Part shown: one piece after another, positions 19,998-28,970 of the stretch
Numbering within the stretch: position 1 is the first letter of the stretch
Layout of the letters: each line of letters starts with the position of its first letter
NCBI GenBank assembly: GCA_040772045.1
Contig: JAXGYV010000009.1
Coordinates: forward strand, 1-64,000
Direction of reading: 5' to 3'
Source of the DNA: JAXGYV01 sp040772045
GTDB lineage: Bacteria; Actinomycetota; Thermoleophilia; UBA2241
Length of the DNA stretch: 64,000 nt
Position numbers and translations under genes: made by a program
The notes under the pieces: generated by a model
The model's input: only the letters and a program-made list of their open reading frames with translations
Database searches by the model: none
What the model was told of the DNA's origin: nothing

Positions 19998-21089
19998 GTG
20001 ACGATTCCCGTACGGCCAGCGAAGTACAGCTCGCGCGACCCGAAGGAGGCCGGCACGACGCTTCCGCGTACACCCTCGCGCTCATTCCTCCTCGCAATCG
20101 TCGCCTGTCTCCTCACTCTCCTGGCGGTCGAGAGTGCGACCGCCACTCCCATCGCCGACAAGAAAGCTCGCGCACGTCAGATTCGCGCCGAGGTCGCCGC
20201 GCTCGACGAGCGCCTCGAGGGCGTCATCGAGCAGTACAACGCGGCGAACATGAAACTCGCCTCCGTGCGCGCGCAGATGCGTGAGAACACCAAGCTCTAC
20301 AAGATAGCCGAGTACAACCTGCAGGTGGCCAACCACAATCTCGCCACCCGCGCCGTCGCCCTCTACAAACAACAGCCAGTAGACCTGCTCGATGTCCTCC
20401 TGCAGACGGACAGCTTCGAAGAACTCGCCAGCCAGGTCGAACTCATGAGCCGCCTCGGCCAGCACGACGCGGAGATCATCGCCGCCGTCAAGCGATACCG
20501 CAACGCGATGCGGCGCCAACGCGCCGCCCTTCTCTCCAACCGTGAGGCAGCCGAAAAACTGGTAGCTGAGGCGAAGAGCAAGAAGAACGCCATCGAGAAG
20601 ACGCTCGCCACTCGCCGCGGCATGCTCAGAGGCGTGGAGGCCGAGATTCGCCGTATGGAGCGCGAAGAGGCCGAGCGAGCCCGGCGCATCGTCGAGAGTA
20701 ACTCGCGCCACACCAATGAGCGCCCCATCATCCCCGACGCCGGCGGCCCCGGCCATCCCGAGGTGTGCGCCATCGCCGCGCGGTATCTGGGCGTCCCATA
20801 CAAGTACGGCGGGGCGAGCCCCGCCACTGGTTTCGACTGCTCGGGGTTCGTCATGTACGTCTACGCCCAGATCGGCATCAGCCTGCCACACTACTCGGGC
20901 GCACAGCAGCAGCTCGGCACCCCCGTATCCATGAATGCGCTGCTCCCCGGCGACCTCGTGTTCCGTGGGTTCCCCGCCTACCACGTCGGTATCTACGTGG
21001 GCAGCGGCATGGTCATCCACTCGCCGCACACGGGCGCTGTCGTCTCGTACCAGTCTGTCAGCGGATGGACGAGCGCGGTGCGCCTGTAG
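19998..21089 (+). CDS. secreted NlpC/P60 peptidoglycan endopeptidase with coiled coil
   Basis: Cell-wall hydrolase that cuts peptide stems. 363 residues: a signal peptide or membrane anchor near residues 29-50, a long coiled coil from about 55 to 235, and a C-terminal NlpC/P60 domain. The catalytic Cys281 is in DCSGF, the His is in YHVGIYVG (329), and a further His is near 341. The layout matches RipA/PcsB-like division hydrolases, in which the coiled coil holds the enzyme inactive. Ends in TAG. Confidence 0.92.
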   Translation: MTIPVRPAKYSSRDPKEAGTTLPRTPSRSFLLAIVACLLTLLAVESATATPIADKKARARQIRAEVAALDERLEGVIEQYNAANMKLASVRAQMRENTKLYKIAEYNLQVANHNLATRAVALYKQQPVDLLDVLLQTDSFEELASQVELMSRLGQHDAEIIAAVKRYRNAMRRQRAALLSNREAAEKLVAEAKSKKNAIEKTLATRRGMLRGVEAEIRRMEREEAERARRIVESNSRHTNERPIIPDAGGPGHPEVCAIAARYLGVPYKYGGASPATGFDCSGFVMYVYAQIGISLPHYSGAQQQLGTPVSMNALLPGDLVFRGFPAYHVGIYVGSGMVIHSPHTGAVVSYQSVSGWTSAVRL

Positions 21090-21256
21090 CTCACACGCGT
21101 TCGCCCGTACCGCACCCTCTGCCACCCTCCCGTTGTAAACATTCTCGGCCGCCAGCCGATAAGAATCTCGACGCCGGCATGAGGTCGACACCCAGCAACG
21201 GATATGTCAGGGCGCGCCGGCCAAGGCTGAACATACGGCGTACGGAGGAAGTCAAC

Positions 21257-22348
21257 GTGAAGTCTATCGACGAGCTGCTGCAGATAGTCATCGAACGCGA
21301 TGCCTCGGACCTCCACCTCAAGTCGGGGAGCCCACCGACGCTGCGGATCGACGGCGAACTGTGCGTGCTCGATCTCCCCGGACTCACGCCAGAGGATACC
21401 AAAGAGTACGCGGCGGCCATCATGACCGACCGGCAGATCCGCCGCTTCACGGAGCAGAGCGAGATCGACTTCGCGTACTCTCAGAGCGATCGGGGCAGAT
21501 TCCGCGTGAACGTGTACCGGCAGCGAGGGAGCATCAGCATTGCGCTCCGCCGCGTGTCTACCGCGATCCCCTCTATCGAGGATCTCAATCTCCCCTTGAT
21601 CATCAAACAGCTCGCCATGGAGCCGCGGGGGCTCGTCTTGGTCACCGGGACCACCGGCTCCGGCAAGTCGACCACGCTGGCGGCGATGATCGACCACATG
21701 AACAGCAATCTTCGCCGTCACATCATCACGGTGGAGGACCCGATCGAGGTACTCCACCGCGACCGCCGGTCCATCATCAACCAGCGCGAGATCGGACTGG
21801 ACACGGATTCCTACACGAGCGCGCTCAAATATGTGCTCCGGCAAGACCCGGACGTTATCCTCATCGGCGAGATGCGCGACGCTGAGACGGTCTCCGCGGC
21901 CCTCACAGCCGCCCAGACTGGCCACTTCGTCCTCAGTACCCTGCATACCATCGATGCCACGGAGACCATCAACCGCATCATCGATTTCTTCCCGCTCCAC
22001 CAGCAGAAGCAGGTGCGTATCATGGTGGCGGGCACCCTCCGTGGGATCATCTCGCAGCGGCTCTTGCCGCACGTCAGCGGGAGCGGGCGTGTCCCCGCGG
22101 TCGAGATCATGGTGATGACGAATCGCATCCGCGACTTCATCCTCGACCCGGAGCACGCGTCGCTCATCCACGACGCCATCGCGGAGGGCGACTACTATGG
22201 TATGCAGACGTTCGATCAATCGCTCCTCTCGCTCTACGAGCGAGGGATGATCAGCCTGACGGATGCCGCGCAGGTGGCCGCCAACCCGCACGACTTCAAG
22301 CTCCTCGTGCAGCAGGCAGGCCACGACGTCAATCTGACGACCTACTGA
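21257..22348 (+). CDS. pilT: PilT-type retraction ATPase
   Basis: Hexameric secretion ATPase that powers type IV pilus retraction. 363 residues. Walker A GTTGSGKST is near residue 131. The Asp box HIITVEDPIEVLH, Walker B DVILIGEMRD, and the His box HFVLSTLHT follow. The GTG start at 21257 has CGGAGGAA eight bases upstream; the frame is open further up through the NlpC gene in another phase. No other pilus gene is in the window, so it could also act in a related twitching or uptake system. Confidence 0.93.
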   Translation: MKSIDELLQIVIERDASDLHLKSGSPPTLRIDGELCVLDLPGLTPEDTKEYAAAIMTDRQIRRFTEQSEIDFAYSQSDRGRFRVNVYRQRGSISIALRRVSTAIPSIEDLNLPLIIKQLAMEPRGLVLVTGTTGSGKSTTLAAMIDHMNSNLRRHIITVEDPIEVLHRDRRSIINQREIGLDTDSYTSALKYVLRQDPDVILIGEMRDAETVSAALTAAQTGHFVLSTLHTIDATETINRIIDFFPLHQQKQVRIMVAGTLRGIISQRLLPHVSGSGRVPAVEIMVMTNRIRDFILDPEHASLIHDAIAEGDYYGMQTFDQSLLSLYERGMISLTDAAQVAANPHDFKLLVQQAGHDVNLTTY

Positions 22349-22352
22349 GTGA

Positions 22353-22415
22353 GGTAAGGCGAGGGGGCTCGGCCTGCCCGCCGGTGGTTGAGGCGACCGA
22401 GCCCCTCGCTTTACC
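22353..22415. terminator. bidirectional terminator between pilT and sigH
   Basis: Arms 22353-22372 and 22397-22415 pair over about 18 bases with one bulged G and a 24-base loop. It lies between two converging genes and can serve both. The A/T-rich end of the stem (GTAA with TTAC) helps; there is no long T run. Confidence 0.7.
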
Positions 22416-22431
22416 AGCGTCGAACTGGCGC

Positions 22432-23109
22432 CTAGAGCAGCACCCGGCGGCTCTCCAGGTGAACGTCGATCTTACGCTTGATCCGCTGCAGTGCGTTATC
22501 GACAGTCTTGCAGTCTCGCCCGACAAACCCCGCGATACGCTCGTATGAACAGCCCCGCAGGTAGTAGCGCAGCACGTCGCTCTCCAGCGGAGAGAGCAAC
22601 TCCGTGAGACACACCTTGAGACTCCGCAGCTCTTCGGAAGAGATCACCTGATTCACGGGGTCGTGCGAGCTGGGGCCGGGAAGAGTATCGGCCAGCGAGC
22701 AGTCGCCCTCGTCTCCCGAATCGGGTGACTGACTGAACGACACGTAGCCGTTGAGCGGCTGGTGCTTCTGCCGCGTCGCGGTCTTGATGGCAGTGATGAT
22801 CTGGCGCGTGATGCACAATTCGGCGAAGCTGCGAAACGATGCCTCGCGATCTTCGCGGAAGTCGCGCACCGCCTTATACAACCCGACCAGGCCCTCTTGA
22901 ATGAGATCCTCTGCGTCGCCGCCCGCGAGAAAGTACGAGCTCGCCTTCAGGCGGACGAAGGGGTGGTACCGCACCATGAGCGCATTGAGGGCCTCGCGAT
23001 TCCCCCGTCGAAACTCGTTAACCAGAGAGATGTCGGAGATCTCGAGGTGAAGGCGAGGGTTGTGTGCTTTGGCTCCACGTCCACTCCCAGACTGCCGCTG
23101 CGCTGCCAT
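22432..23109 (-). CDS. sigH: SigH-family RNA polymerase sigma factor
   Basis: Sigma-70 family factor of the Bacillus sigma-H/Spo0H type. 225 residues. Region 2 has NALMVRYHPFVRLKASSYF and GGDAEDLIQEGLVGLYKAV; region 4 has the helix-turn-helix LRGCSYERIAGFVGRDCKTV. The gene order gltX-cysS-rlmB-yacP-sigH is the same as in Bacillus, which supports the SigH name. In lineages that do not sporulate such a factor usually controls stationary phase or competence. The ATG follows GGAGGAGGG. Ends in TAG. Confidence 0.88.
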   Translation of the reverse strand: MAAQRQSGSGRGAKAHNPRLHLEISDISLVNEFRRGNREALNALMVRYHPFVRLKASSYFLAGGDAEDLIQEGLVGLYKAVRDFREDREASFRSFAELCITRQIITAIKTATRQKHQPLNGYVSFSQSPDSGDEGDCSLADTLPGPSSHDPVNQVISSEELRSLKVCLTELLSPLESDVLRYYLRGCSYERIAGFVGRDCKTVDNALQRIKRKIDVHLESRRVLL

Positions 23110-23144
23110 GCCCTCCTCCGAACGCTCCTACCCAGCGACGAAGG

Positions 23145-23654
23145 TTACGTGTCCGGCTCCTCCGTCCTCAACCGTTCCAGCTTGCGCAAAGTCTCACCAT
23201 CAACTTTATCTTCAAGCTGTGGGCGCAGTGTATATGCTTTCTCCGCGTTTGCAAGAGGTGCGGCCGCGATCTCCGCGAGAAGCTCTCGCGGAGTGAGCCG
23301 ATGAACCCCTGCGCGCGTGGCGGTACGCTGCACCTCCTGGTCCGCCGAGACCACGTAGACGAGGACGTCGGCGGAGGCTTCGGCGATCCGCCGCGCGATG
23401 AGAGCGTCGGCCGCCAAATGCCCTCCCGCGAAGCAGACTTCGACCGCCGTACCTTTCACTTGCTGGCACGAGACACCGCGGCGACCGTGCACGTCGAAGA
23501 CAACCGTGACTTGGGCGCCCTTGAGCGCCGCGAACCCTACGAGCCGCTCTACGAGCCAGTCTCGCCGCGCGCCGAGATCTCCGCCCGGCAGGCCATTGAG
23601 GGACGCGTGGAGCACGTTGTATCCGTCGACGATGTAGTGCGCAGACTCGCCCAC
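23145..23654 (-). CDS. yacP: YacP-like NYN-domain ribonuclease
   Basis: PIN/NYN-fold nuclease. B. subtilis YacP (Rae1) cuts mRNA on the ribosome. 169 residues. The acidic active-site residues are visible in YIVDGYNVLHA near the start, VVFDVHG, and AADALIARRI. The GTG start at 23654 has GGAGGG six bases upstream. It lies one codon past the amber stop of rlmB, in the same frame. Ends in TAA. Confidence 0.88.
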   Translation of the reverse strand: MGESAHYIVDGYNVLHASLNGLPGGDLGARRDWLVERLVGFAALKGAQVTVVFDVHGRRGVSCQQVKGTAVEVCFAGGHLAADALIARRIAEASADVLVYVVSADQEVQRTATRAGVHRLTPRELLAEIAAAPLANAEKAYTLRPQLEDKVDGETLRKLERLRTEEPDT

Positions 23655-23657
23655 GGG

Positions 23658-24383
23658 CTACCCTCCAGAGGCGACGGCGCGCTGGCGGCGCGCCTCGAAG
23701 AGCAGCAAGGCGGCCGCCACGCTCACGTTCAGGCTGTCTAGTGGCGGCCGCATAGGGATCGCCGCCAGTTCATCGCATGTTTCCGCCACCAGACGGCGCA
23801 GGCCCCGACCCTCGGAGCCGAAAACCAGCACTGACCTTACCGTCAAGTCGAGGTTGAGATATGACACCGCGGCATCTCCGGCGGTGCCATAGATCCAGAA
23901 GCCGGAGCGTGCCGCGTGACGTAGAAACCCCACCAGGTTGGGGACCCGGCCAATCGCCAGGTGCTCGGTCGCCCCCGCGGATGCCTTGACCACCGCGGGA
24001 GTTACCATGGCGGAACGATGGCGAGGCACAACCACGCTCGAGGCACCCACCGCCAATGCGCTCCGCACTACGGCGCCCAGATTCCTCGGATCGCTCACTT
24101 CGTCGAGCGCCACGATGAGATCGCCGGTGAGGACCTCCTCGGGCTCTTCGTAATCAAACGGCGGCACCAGCGCCGCCACGCCCTGGTGCTCGCGACTCCC
24201 CGTCCGCCGCTCCAGCTCACGGGTGTCGACCAGCTCTGGGCGCAGACCATCCGGGAGCTCACCCAGCCCCAGCGCGGCCAGGGCTCGCGGTGTTGCCGCC
24301 AGCCGAAGCGGGCGCCGCCGCGCGCCAGAGGTGAGGAGAAGGCGGACGACCTGCCGTCCGTAGATCCATTCGCCAGCGGCCAC
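23658..24383 (-). CDS. rlmB: TrmH/RlmB-type 23S rRNA (guanosine-2'-O)-methyltransferase
   Basis: SPOUT-class methyltransferase that 2'-O-methylates a guanosine in 23S rRNA or tRNA. 241 residues: an N-terminal substrate-binding domain, then the knotted SPOUT domain. Its motifs are ALDEVSDPRNLGAVVRSA, VLVFGSEGRGL and IPMRPPLDSLNVSVA. It starts with GTG and lies between cysS and yacP as in Bacillus. The short mrnC gene usually found after cysS in Firmicutes is absent. Ends in TAG. Confidence 0.92.
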   Translation of the reverse strand: MAAGEWIYGRQVVRLLLTSGARRRPLRLAATPRALAALGLGELPDGLRPELVDTRELERRTGSREHQGVAALVPPFDYEEPEEVLTGDLIVALDEVSDPRNLGAVVRSALAVGASSVVVPRHRSAMVTPAVVKASAGATEHLAIGRVPNLVGFLRHAARSGFWIYGTAGDAAVSYLNLDLTVRSVLVFGSEGRGLRRLVAETCDELAAIPMRPPLDSLNVSVAAALLLFEARRQRAVASGG

Positions 24384-24401
24384 GGTACCCCCGTCAGTGG
24401 C

Positions 24402-25997
24402 TCATCGCGCCTTGGACACCACCTGCGTGCCGATTTTGGTGTCCCGGACCTCGAAGCCCGCGTCTTGGAGCTCGGCGCGCAGCGTATCCGAGCGTGCCCA
24501 ATCCTTCTGTTCCCTGGAGTGATCGCGCAGGGCAACGGCGTAGCTCGGATCGCCGCAGGCCAGCCGCTCCCGGTAGAGGAACTCCAAGTCTCCCCAGCGT
24601 CCCTCCTCGGCGAGCCGAGCGGCTGGTGGCAGAACAACGCCCTCGGTTACGCAAGCGACACCGTCCGTAGCCTCCGTGTGAGCTGCTCCCCGCGGCGTCT
24701 CCCGCGTACCGCTCCGGACAGCTCCGACGGCCGGCAGTCGGATGAGGAGAAGATCCGCGAGCTCCGTGACCGCGTCTCGCGCGGCGCGAACGGCGGCGCT
24801 GTTCAGTGGCTGTTCGCCTCGATCGACGGCCGCGAGATACCGGTACGTGTCGGCGATCAGCGCGAACAGCTCACCCAGAGCCGCCGCCGTGTTGAGGTCG
24901 TCGTCCATGTGCTCCTCGAAGGCGGCGCGGCACCGCTCCACGCGGGACGCGAGGTCGGCCGCTTCTCCTCCCCCGTCGCCCGCGCTGCGCGCGAGGCGGA
25001 AATCGATGTCGCGCACAAACCCCGTCAATCGCTCATAGGAGGCCCTCGCCCCCTCGAGTTTCTCGACGGAGAACTCCAGGGGGCTTCGGTAGTGCGTGGT
25101 GAGGAAGTACAGAAGGACGATCGGCGCGTCGCCGTTCTCGGCATCCGCGTACCGGTCCAACACTTCGCGCAGGAGGAAGATGTTGCCCACCGACTTGGCC
25201 ATCTTAGCGCCCTCGCTGCGGATCATGCCGTTGTGCATCCACACGCGCGCGAATGGCAGGCCGGCGGCCTCCGACTGCGCGATCTCATTCTCGTGGTGCG
25301 GGAAGATGAGGTCCCGACCACCACCGTGGATGTCGAATCCCGGACCGAGATAGCGCAATCCCATCGCCGAGCATTCGATGTGCCATCCGGGCCGCCCCAT
25401 GCCCCAAGGGCTCTCCCATGCGGGCTCTCCAGGCTTGGCGGCCTTCCAGAGCGCGAAATCGAGCGGATCTCGCTTACCCGGCTCAGAGGCGACGCGGACA
25501 CCCTGCTCGAGCTCCTCCACTCGCTGCCCACTAAGCTTGCCATAGCTAGCGAAGCTCCGGACCTTGAAGTACACGCTGCCATCGGCTTCGTAGGCGTAGG
25601 ATTTGGCGATGAGCGTGCGGCACAGGTCGATGATCTCGGCGATCATCTCGGTCGCCCGAGGTTCTACATCGGGGCAGAGACGCTCTCCGAGTCGTCCCAT
25701 GTCCTCGTGATAGGCACGTGTGAACTCCTCGGCCACTTCCATGGCCGATCGGCCTTCCCGGGCAGCTCGATCGATGATCTTGTCGTCCACGTCGGTGATG
25801 TTCTCCACCAAGGTGACGCGCAGACCGCGATGGCGCAGCCAATTCCGCAGCACGGCGAAGGTGACATAGGGCCGCGCGTTGCCGATGTGCACCAGGCCAT
25901 AGACGGTTGGACCACAACAGTAGATGCCGACCTCACCCTCCGTGCGAGGGATGAACTCCTCTTTGCGCTGCGTCATCGAGTTGAAGAGCCGAATCAC
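24402..25997 (-). CDS. cysS: cysteinyl-tRNA synthetase
   Basis: Class I synthetase that charges tRNA-Cys. 531 residues, slightly longer than usual (about 460-480) because of a Gly/Ala-rich insertion in the C-terminal part. The zinc Cys is in YCCGPTVYG. The HIGH-type motif is VHIGNARP, the second zinc segment WHIECSAM and HHENE follow, and the KMSKS loop reads KMAKSVGN. The start is GTG at 25997, seven bases after GGAGG. It overlaps the gltX stop (GTGA). Ends in TGA. Confidence 0.95.
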   Translation of the reverse strand: MIRLFNSMTQRKEEFIPRTEGEVGIYCCGPTVYGLVHIGNARPYVTFAVLRNWLRHRGLRVTLVENITDVDDKIIDRAAREGRSAMEVAEEFTRAYHEDMGRLGERLCPDVEPRATEMIAEIIDLCRTLIAKSYAYEADGSVYFKVRSFASYGKLSGQRVEELEQGVRVASEPGKRDPLDFALWKAAKPGEPAWESPWGMGRPGWHIECSAMGLRYLGPGFDIHGGGRDLIFPHHENEIAQSEAAGLPFARVWMHNGMIRSEGAKMAKSVGNIFLLREVLDRYADAENGDAPIVLLYFLTTHYRSPLEFSVEKLEGARASYERLTGFVRDIDFRLARSAGDGGGEAADLASRVERCRAAFEEHMDDDLNTAAALGELFALIADTYRYLAAVDRGEQPLNSAAVRAARDAVTELADLLLIRLPAVGAVRSGTRETPRGAAHTEATDGVACVTEGVVLPPAARLAEEGRWGDLEFLYRERLACGDPSYAVALRDHSREQKDWARSDTLRAELQDAGFEVRDTKIGTQVVSKAR

Positions 25998-27505
25998 CTG
26001 AGGCCTCCAGGATCGTGAGTGGGCGAGCGGTCGGCGTGGGCCAGATCGCGGAGAAGAGCGAGGCCGCACCGCACGCGGCGGAGAGCCTCGTCGCGGTCTA
26101 TCGCGGCCAGCACGTAGTGCAACTCCGGCCCGTGCTCGTGTCCGGTGAGCAGGAGACGGAGGGGCGGCAGAGCTTTGCGCGCGCCAAGCCCGCGGTCGGC
26201 CGCCAGCTGGCGATAGGTACCCAGGAGTCGGCGGGCGTCGGGGGGCTGTAGCCAGACAGGGCCGGCGGCGCGCAGCTCGAGGAACTCCTCCAGCGGTACC
26301 CCCTCGCATCGCCGCGACGCGAGCAGCTCGCCGAGCGACGAAAGAGTCGGCGCGTCGAGCACCGGAGCAGCCAGCTCCGGTACCTGCCCGTAGGAGGAGA
26401 TCGACGGCTTAAGTGCTGCCGCGAGCGCCGCCACCGCCGGCGCGGCGGTGGTCGCGGGCAACCACGCCCTCATCAGCTCCAGATGCGTCTCCTCGTCCAG
26501 GAGCATGACGTGCTGATGACCGAGCCAGTCCAGCTTGCCCTGGTCGAACACCGCGGGACTGGTGGAGAGCTCCTCCAGAACGAACTCCCGTTCCAGCGCC
26601 GCCACGGTGAAGACTTCTTCGCCTCCGTGCGACCACGAGAGTAGTGCCAGGTAGTTGACGACCGCCGCGGGTAGGTATCCGGCGTCGCGGTAGTCGCCCA
26701 CGGCGGTCGCCCCGTGTCGCTTGGACAGCTTGCCGCCGTCGCTCCCGAGCACCATAGAGTGGTGCGCATACCGCGGCGGGCGGGCTCCGAGAGCGGCGAA
26801 CACGAGCTGCTGACGAGCGGTATTACTCAGGTGATCGTCGCCTCTGATCACATGCGTGATCGCCATATCGAGATCGTCGACAGCGGCGGCGAAGTTGTAA
26901 CTGGCGCCGCCAGAGGAGCGCAGGATGATGAAGTCGCCCACGGCGCCAGCGGGAAACACGACCTCGCCGCGCAGCAGATCCTCGATGGCGAGGTCAGTAT
27001 GATCCGGCACCCGGAGTCGCCCGGGGGCCGGCGGCCCGGCCCCGGGCCGCGCCGCAGCCTCCTCCGCGGGGATGACGGCGCAGCGGCGGTCGTAGCGTGG
27101 CGTGAGTCCAGACGCCCGCTGCATGGTCCGCAGCTCCTCAAGTCGCTCGGGTGGGCAGAAGCATCGATACGCCTTGCCGGTCGCTATGAGGTGTTCCGCC
27201 ACCGCCGTGTGACGCGCGGCGCGCTCGCTCTGCCGGTAGGGGGCGAACGGCCCCCCTACATCCGGCCCCTCGTCCCAGTGAAGGCCGAGCCACTGGAGAT
27301 CCGTGATGATCGCCCGTTCGTGCTCCGCGCACGAGCGCCGCACATCCGTGTCCTCGATGCGCAGCACGAACGCGCCGCCGTGGCGGCGCGCGAACAACCA
27401 GTTGAACAGTGCTGTGCGCGCGGAACCGATGTGCAACGAGCCCGTAGGACTCGGGGCGAAGCGAACTCTGACGTGCGGCTGTGCCGTCTTCTGACTCCCG
27501 GGCAA
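25994..27505 (-). CDS. gltX: glutamyl-tRNA synthetase
   Basis: Class I synthetase for glutamate, here probably non-discriminating, because GatCAB (57.5-60.8 kb) is also present and corrects mischarged tRNA-Gln and tRNA-Asn. The HIGH motif is in APSPTGSLHIGSA and the KMSKS loop is GKLSKRHG. About 503 residues. The start is uncertain: no ATG or GTG lies in frame near the conserved N-terminus, and TTG at 27505 (with AGGAG very close) or 27517 are the options. The open frame extends to 28057 without likeness to the family. Translation is coupled to cysS. Confidence 0.92.
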   Translation of the reverse strand: MPGSQKTAQPHVRVRFAPSPTGSLHIGSARTALFNWLFARRHGGAFVLRIEDTDVRRSCAEHERAIITDLQWLGLHWDEGPDVGGPFAPYRQSERAARHTAVAEHLIATGKAYRCFCPPERLEELRTMQRASGLTPRYDRRCAVIPAEEAAARPGAGPPAPGRLRVPDHTDLAIEDLLRGEVVFPAGAVGDFIILRSSGGASYNFAAAVDDLDMAITHVIRGDDHLSNTARQQLVFAALGARPPRYAHHSMVLGSDGGKLSKRHGATAVGDYRDAGYLPAAVVNYLALLSWSHGGEEVFTVAALEREFVLEELSTSPAVFDQGKLDWLGHQHVMLLDEETHLELMRAWLPATTAAPAVAALAAALKPSISSYGQVPELAAPVLDAPTLSSLGELLASRRCEGVPLEEFLELRAAGPVWLQPPDARRLLGTYRQLAADRGLGARKALPPLRLLLTGHEHGPELHYVLAAIDRDEALRRVRCGLALLRDLAHADRSPTHDPGGLR

Positions 27506-27694
27506 ATTCTCCTGCAAACCATGGGAGCTTAGCGGTCGGGCGGAAGTCCGGCAAGCGCGCCGCTCGAGACGAGCCGTCACGCGGCTCTCCGGCGGGGCGA
27601 GAGGGGCGACGCCCGAAAGCGCGGCTCCGCGGATCATCCGCCCGTTCGGTGCGTGGTAGAGTGACGCCCACATCCACACTGGGGAAGGAGTTCC

Positions 27695-28297
27695 GTGCGC
27701 GCGCACAGGCATCAGCTGCATCGCATCTCCGTCTTGCTGGCACTCTTGCTCGCCATCACCCTGACGAGCGTCGCCTGCGGCGGTGGCGGCATGCAGACCT
27801 ACAGCAACGACACGTATGGGATGAGCTTCGAATACGACGGCATGTTCACCGAGACTAGCGACACGAGCGCTCAGGGATCGGCTGGCGGCAACAGCGCCCT
27901 GAGCGTTGGCTTCTTCGACAAGGAGGGCACGAAGTCGGGCGATACCTACCGTGATGGCTTCGTCCTCAACGTCTACGAGCTCACCCAGCAGATCACGAGC
28001 GAGATGATGCCGCTGGTGAAGACCGAGATCGAGAAGCTCCTCCCCCAGCTCACGCAATCGTTCGGGACAGACGCTAAAGCCGGTACGCTGCAGGCGGTCA
28101 CCGCCAAGAGCACAGAGGGATTCAAGGCCGACATGACGTTCACCATGGACGGTACCCCCTTCAAATCCACCATGTACTTCCTCATCAGCGGCGACACCGA
28201 ATACCAGCTCACCATGCAGGCGGCCGAGTCACGCTGGGACGAGCTGCAGCCCAAGTTCCAGCACATCATCGACTCGTTTACGGTCGGGGAAAAGTAG
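27695..28297 (+). CDS. lipoprotein of unknown function
   Basis: Exported lipoprotein, 200 residues. A signal peptide with lipobox LTSVAC places the lipid-bearing Cys at 28. The rest looks like a single beta-rich domain, similar in size to PsbP or DUF1795-type lipoproteins, with NDTYGMSFEYDGMF near the new N-terminus. I do not recognise a specific family. The GTG start has AAGGAG upstream. Divergent from gltX and convergent with pyrE. Ends in TAG. Confidence 0.75.
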   Translation: MRAHRHQLHRISVLLALLLAITLTSVACGGGGMQTYSNDTYGMSFEYDGMFTETSDTSAQGSAGGNSALSVGFFDKEGTKSGDTYRDGFVLNVYELTQQITSEMMPLVKTEIEKLLPQLTQSFGTDAKAGTLQAVTAKSTEGFKADMTFTMDGTPFKSTMYFLISGDTEYQLTMQAAESRWDELQPKFQHIIDSFTVGEK

Positions 28298-28301
28298 CGC
28301 A

Positions 28302-28351
28302 GATGGAACGGGAGGGGGGCGCGAGGCGCGCGACGCCCACCCCGTTCCATC
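28302..28351. terminator. hairpin terminator between lipoprotein gene and pyrE
   Basis: GATGGAACGGG pairs with CCCCGTTCCATC around a GC-rich inner part. It lies directly after the amber stop of the lipoprotein gene and before the end of pyrE on the other strand. There is no T run, so termination may be weak or aided by Rho. Confidence 0.6.
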
Positions 28352-28383
28352 CTGTTCGCGGCCATCTGAAAGGCCGCAACCGG

Positions 28384-28911
28384 TTACCGCAGGGCGATCC
28401 CCAGACTGGTGGCCGTGAAGAGCGGCTCGAAAGGCACCGCCTCCGCCGCGAAGGCTTCGCGTCCACCTTGCTCGCGATCTACCACGCACAGCAGGCCCTT
28501 CACCTCCAGGCCCGCCGCGCGGAGTCGTCTCACCGCGGAGAGTGCCGCGCCGCCGGAGGTCACCACGTCCTCCACTACCAGCACACGCTGCCCGGCTTCG
28601 GCACGTCCTTCGAAGAGCTTTTTTGTGCCGTACTCTTTCTCTTCCTTGCGAACAATGACGAACGGCTTGCCCGTCGTGAGTGATAGCGCGGCGACCAGCG
28701 CTACGGCGCCCAGCTCTGGACCCGCCAGCAGATCGAACGGCTCGTATCGCGAGACTTTGCCCGCCAGTCCCTCGGCGATGTCGCGCAGCAGGTCTGGCCG
28801 CGTCTCGAACAGGTACTTGTCCAGGTAGAAACGGCTGCGCCTCCCCGAGCGCAGGACGAAGTCACCCTCTAGATAGCTGGCCCGCATGAGCCGTTCCGCG
28901 AGATCGCCCAC
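28384..28911 (-). CDS. pyrE: orotate phosphoribosyltransferase
   Basis: Joins orotate to PRPP to make orotidine 5'-phosphate in pyrimidine synthesis. 175 residues, near the short end for the family. The PRPP-binding motif is VLVVEDVVTSGGAA; FVIVRKEEKEYGTKK holds the catalytic Lys loop. The start is GTG at 28911 with AAAGGA upstream. It stands alone, away from other pyr genes, downstream of the pmbA/tldD group. Ends in TAA. Confidence 0.92.
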   Translation of the reverse strand: MGDLAERLMRASYLEGDFVLRSGRRSRFYLDKYLFETRPDLLRDIAEGLAGKVSRYEPFDLLAGPELGAVALVAALSLTTGKPFVIVRKEEKEYGTKKLFEGRAEAGQRVLVVEDVVTSGGAALSAVRRLRAAGLEVKGLLCVVDREQGGREAFAAEAVPFEPLFTATSLGIALR

Positions 28912-28970
28912 GTGACATCCTTTCGGCCGGGGACACGCCCGGCATCCGTTTGCTCCTCCTCCGCCGGCAA

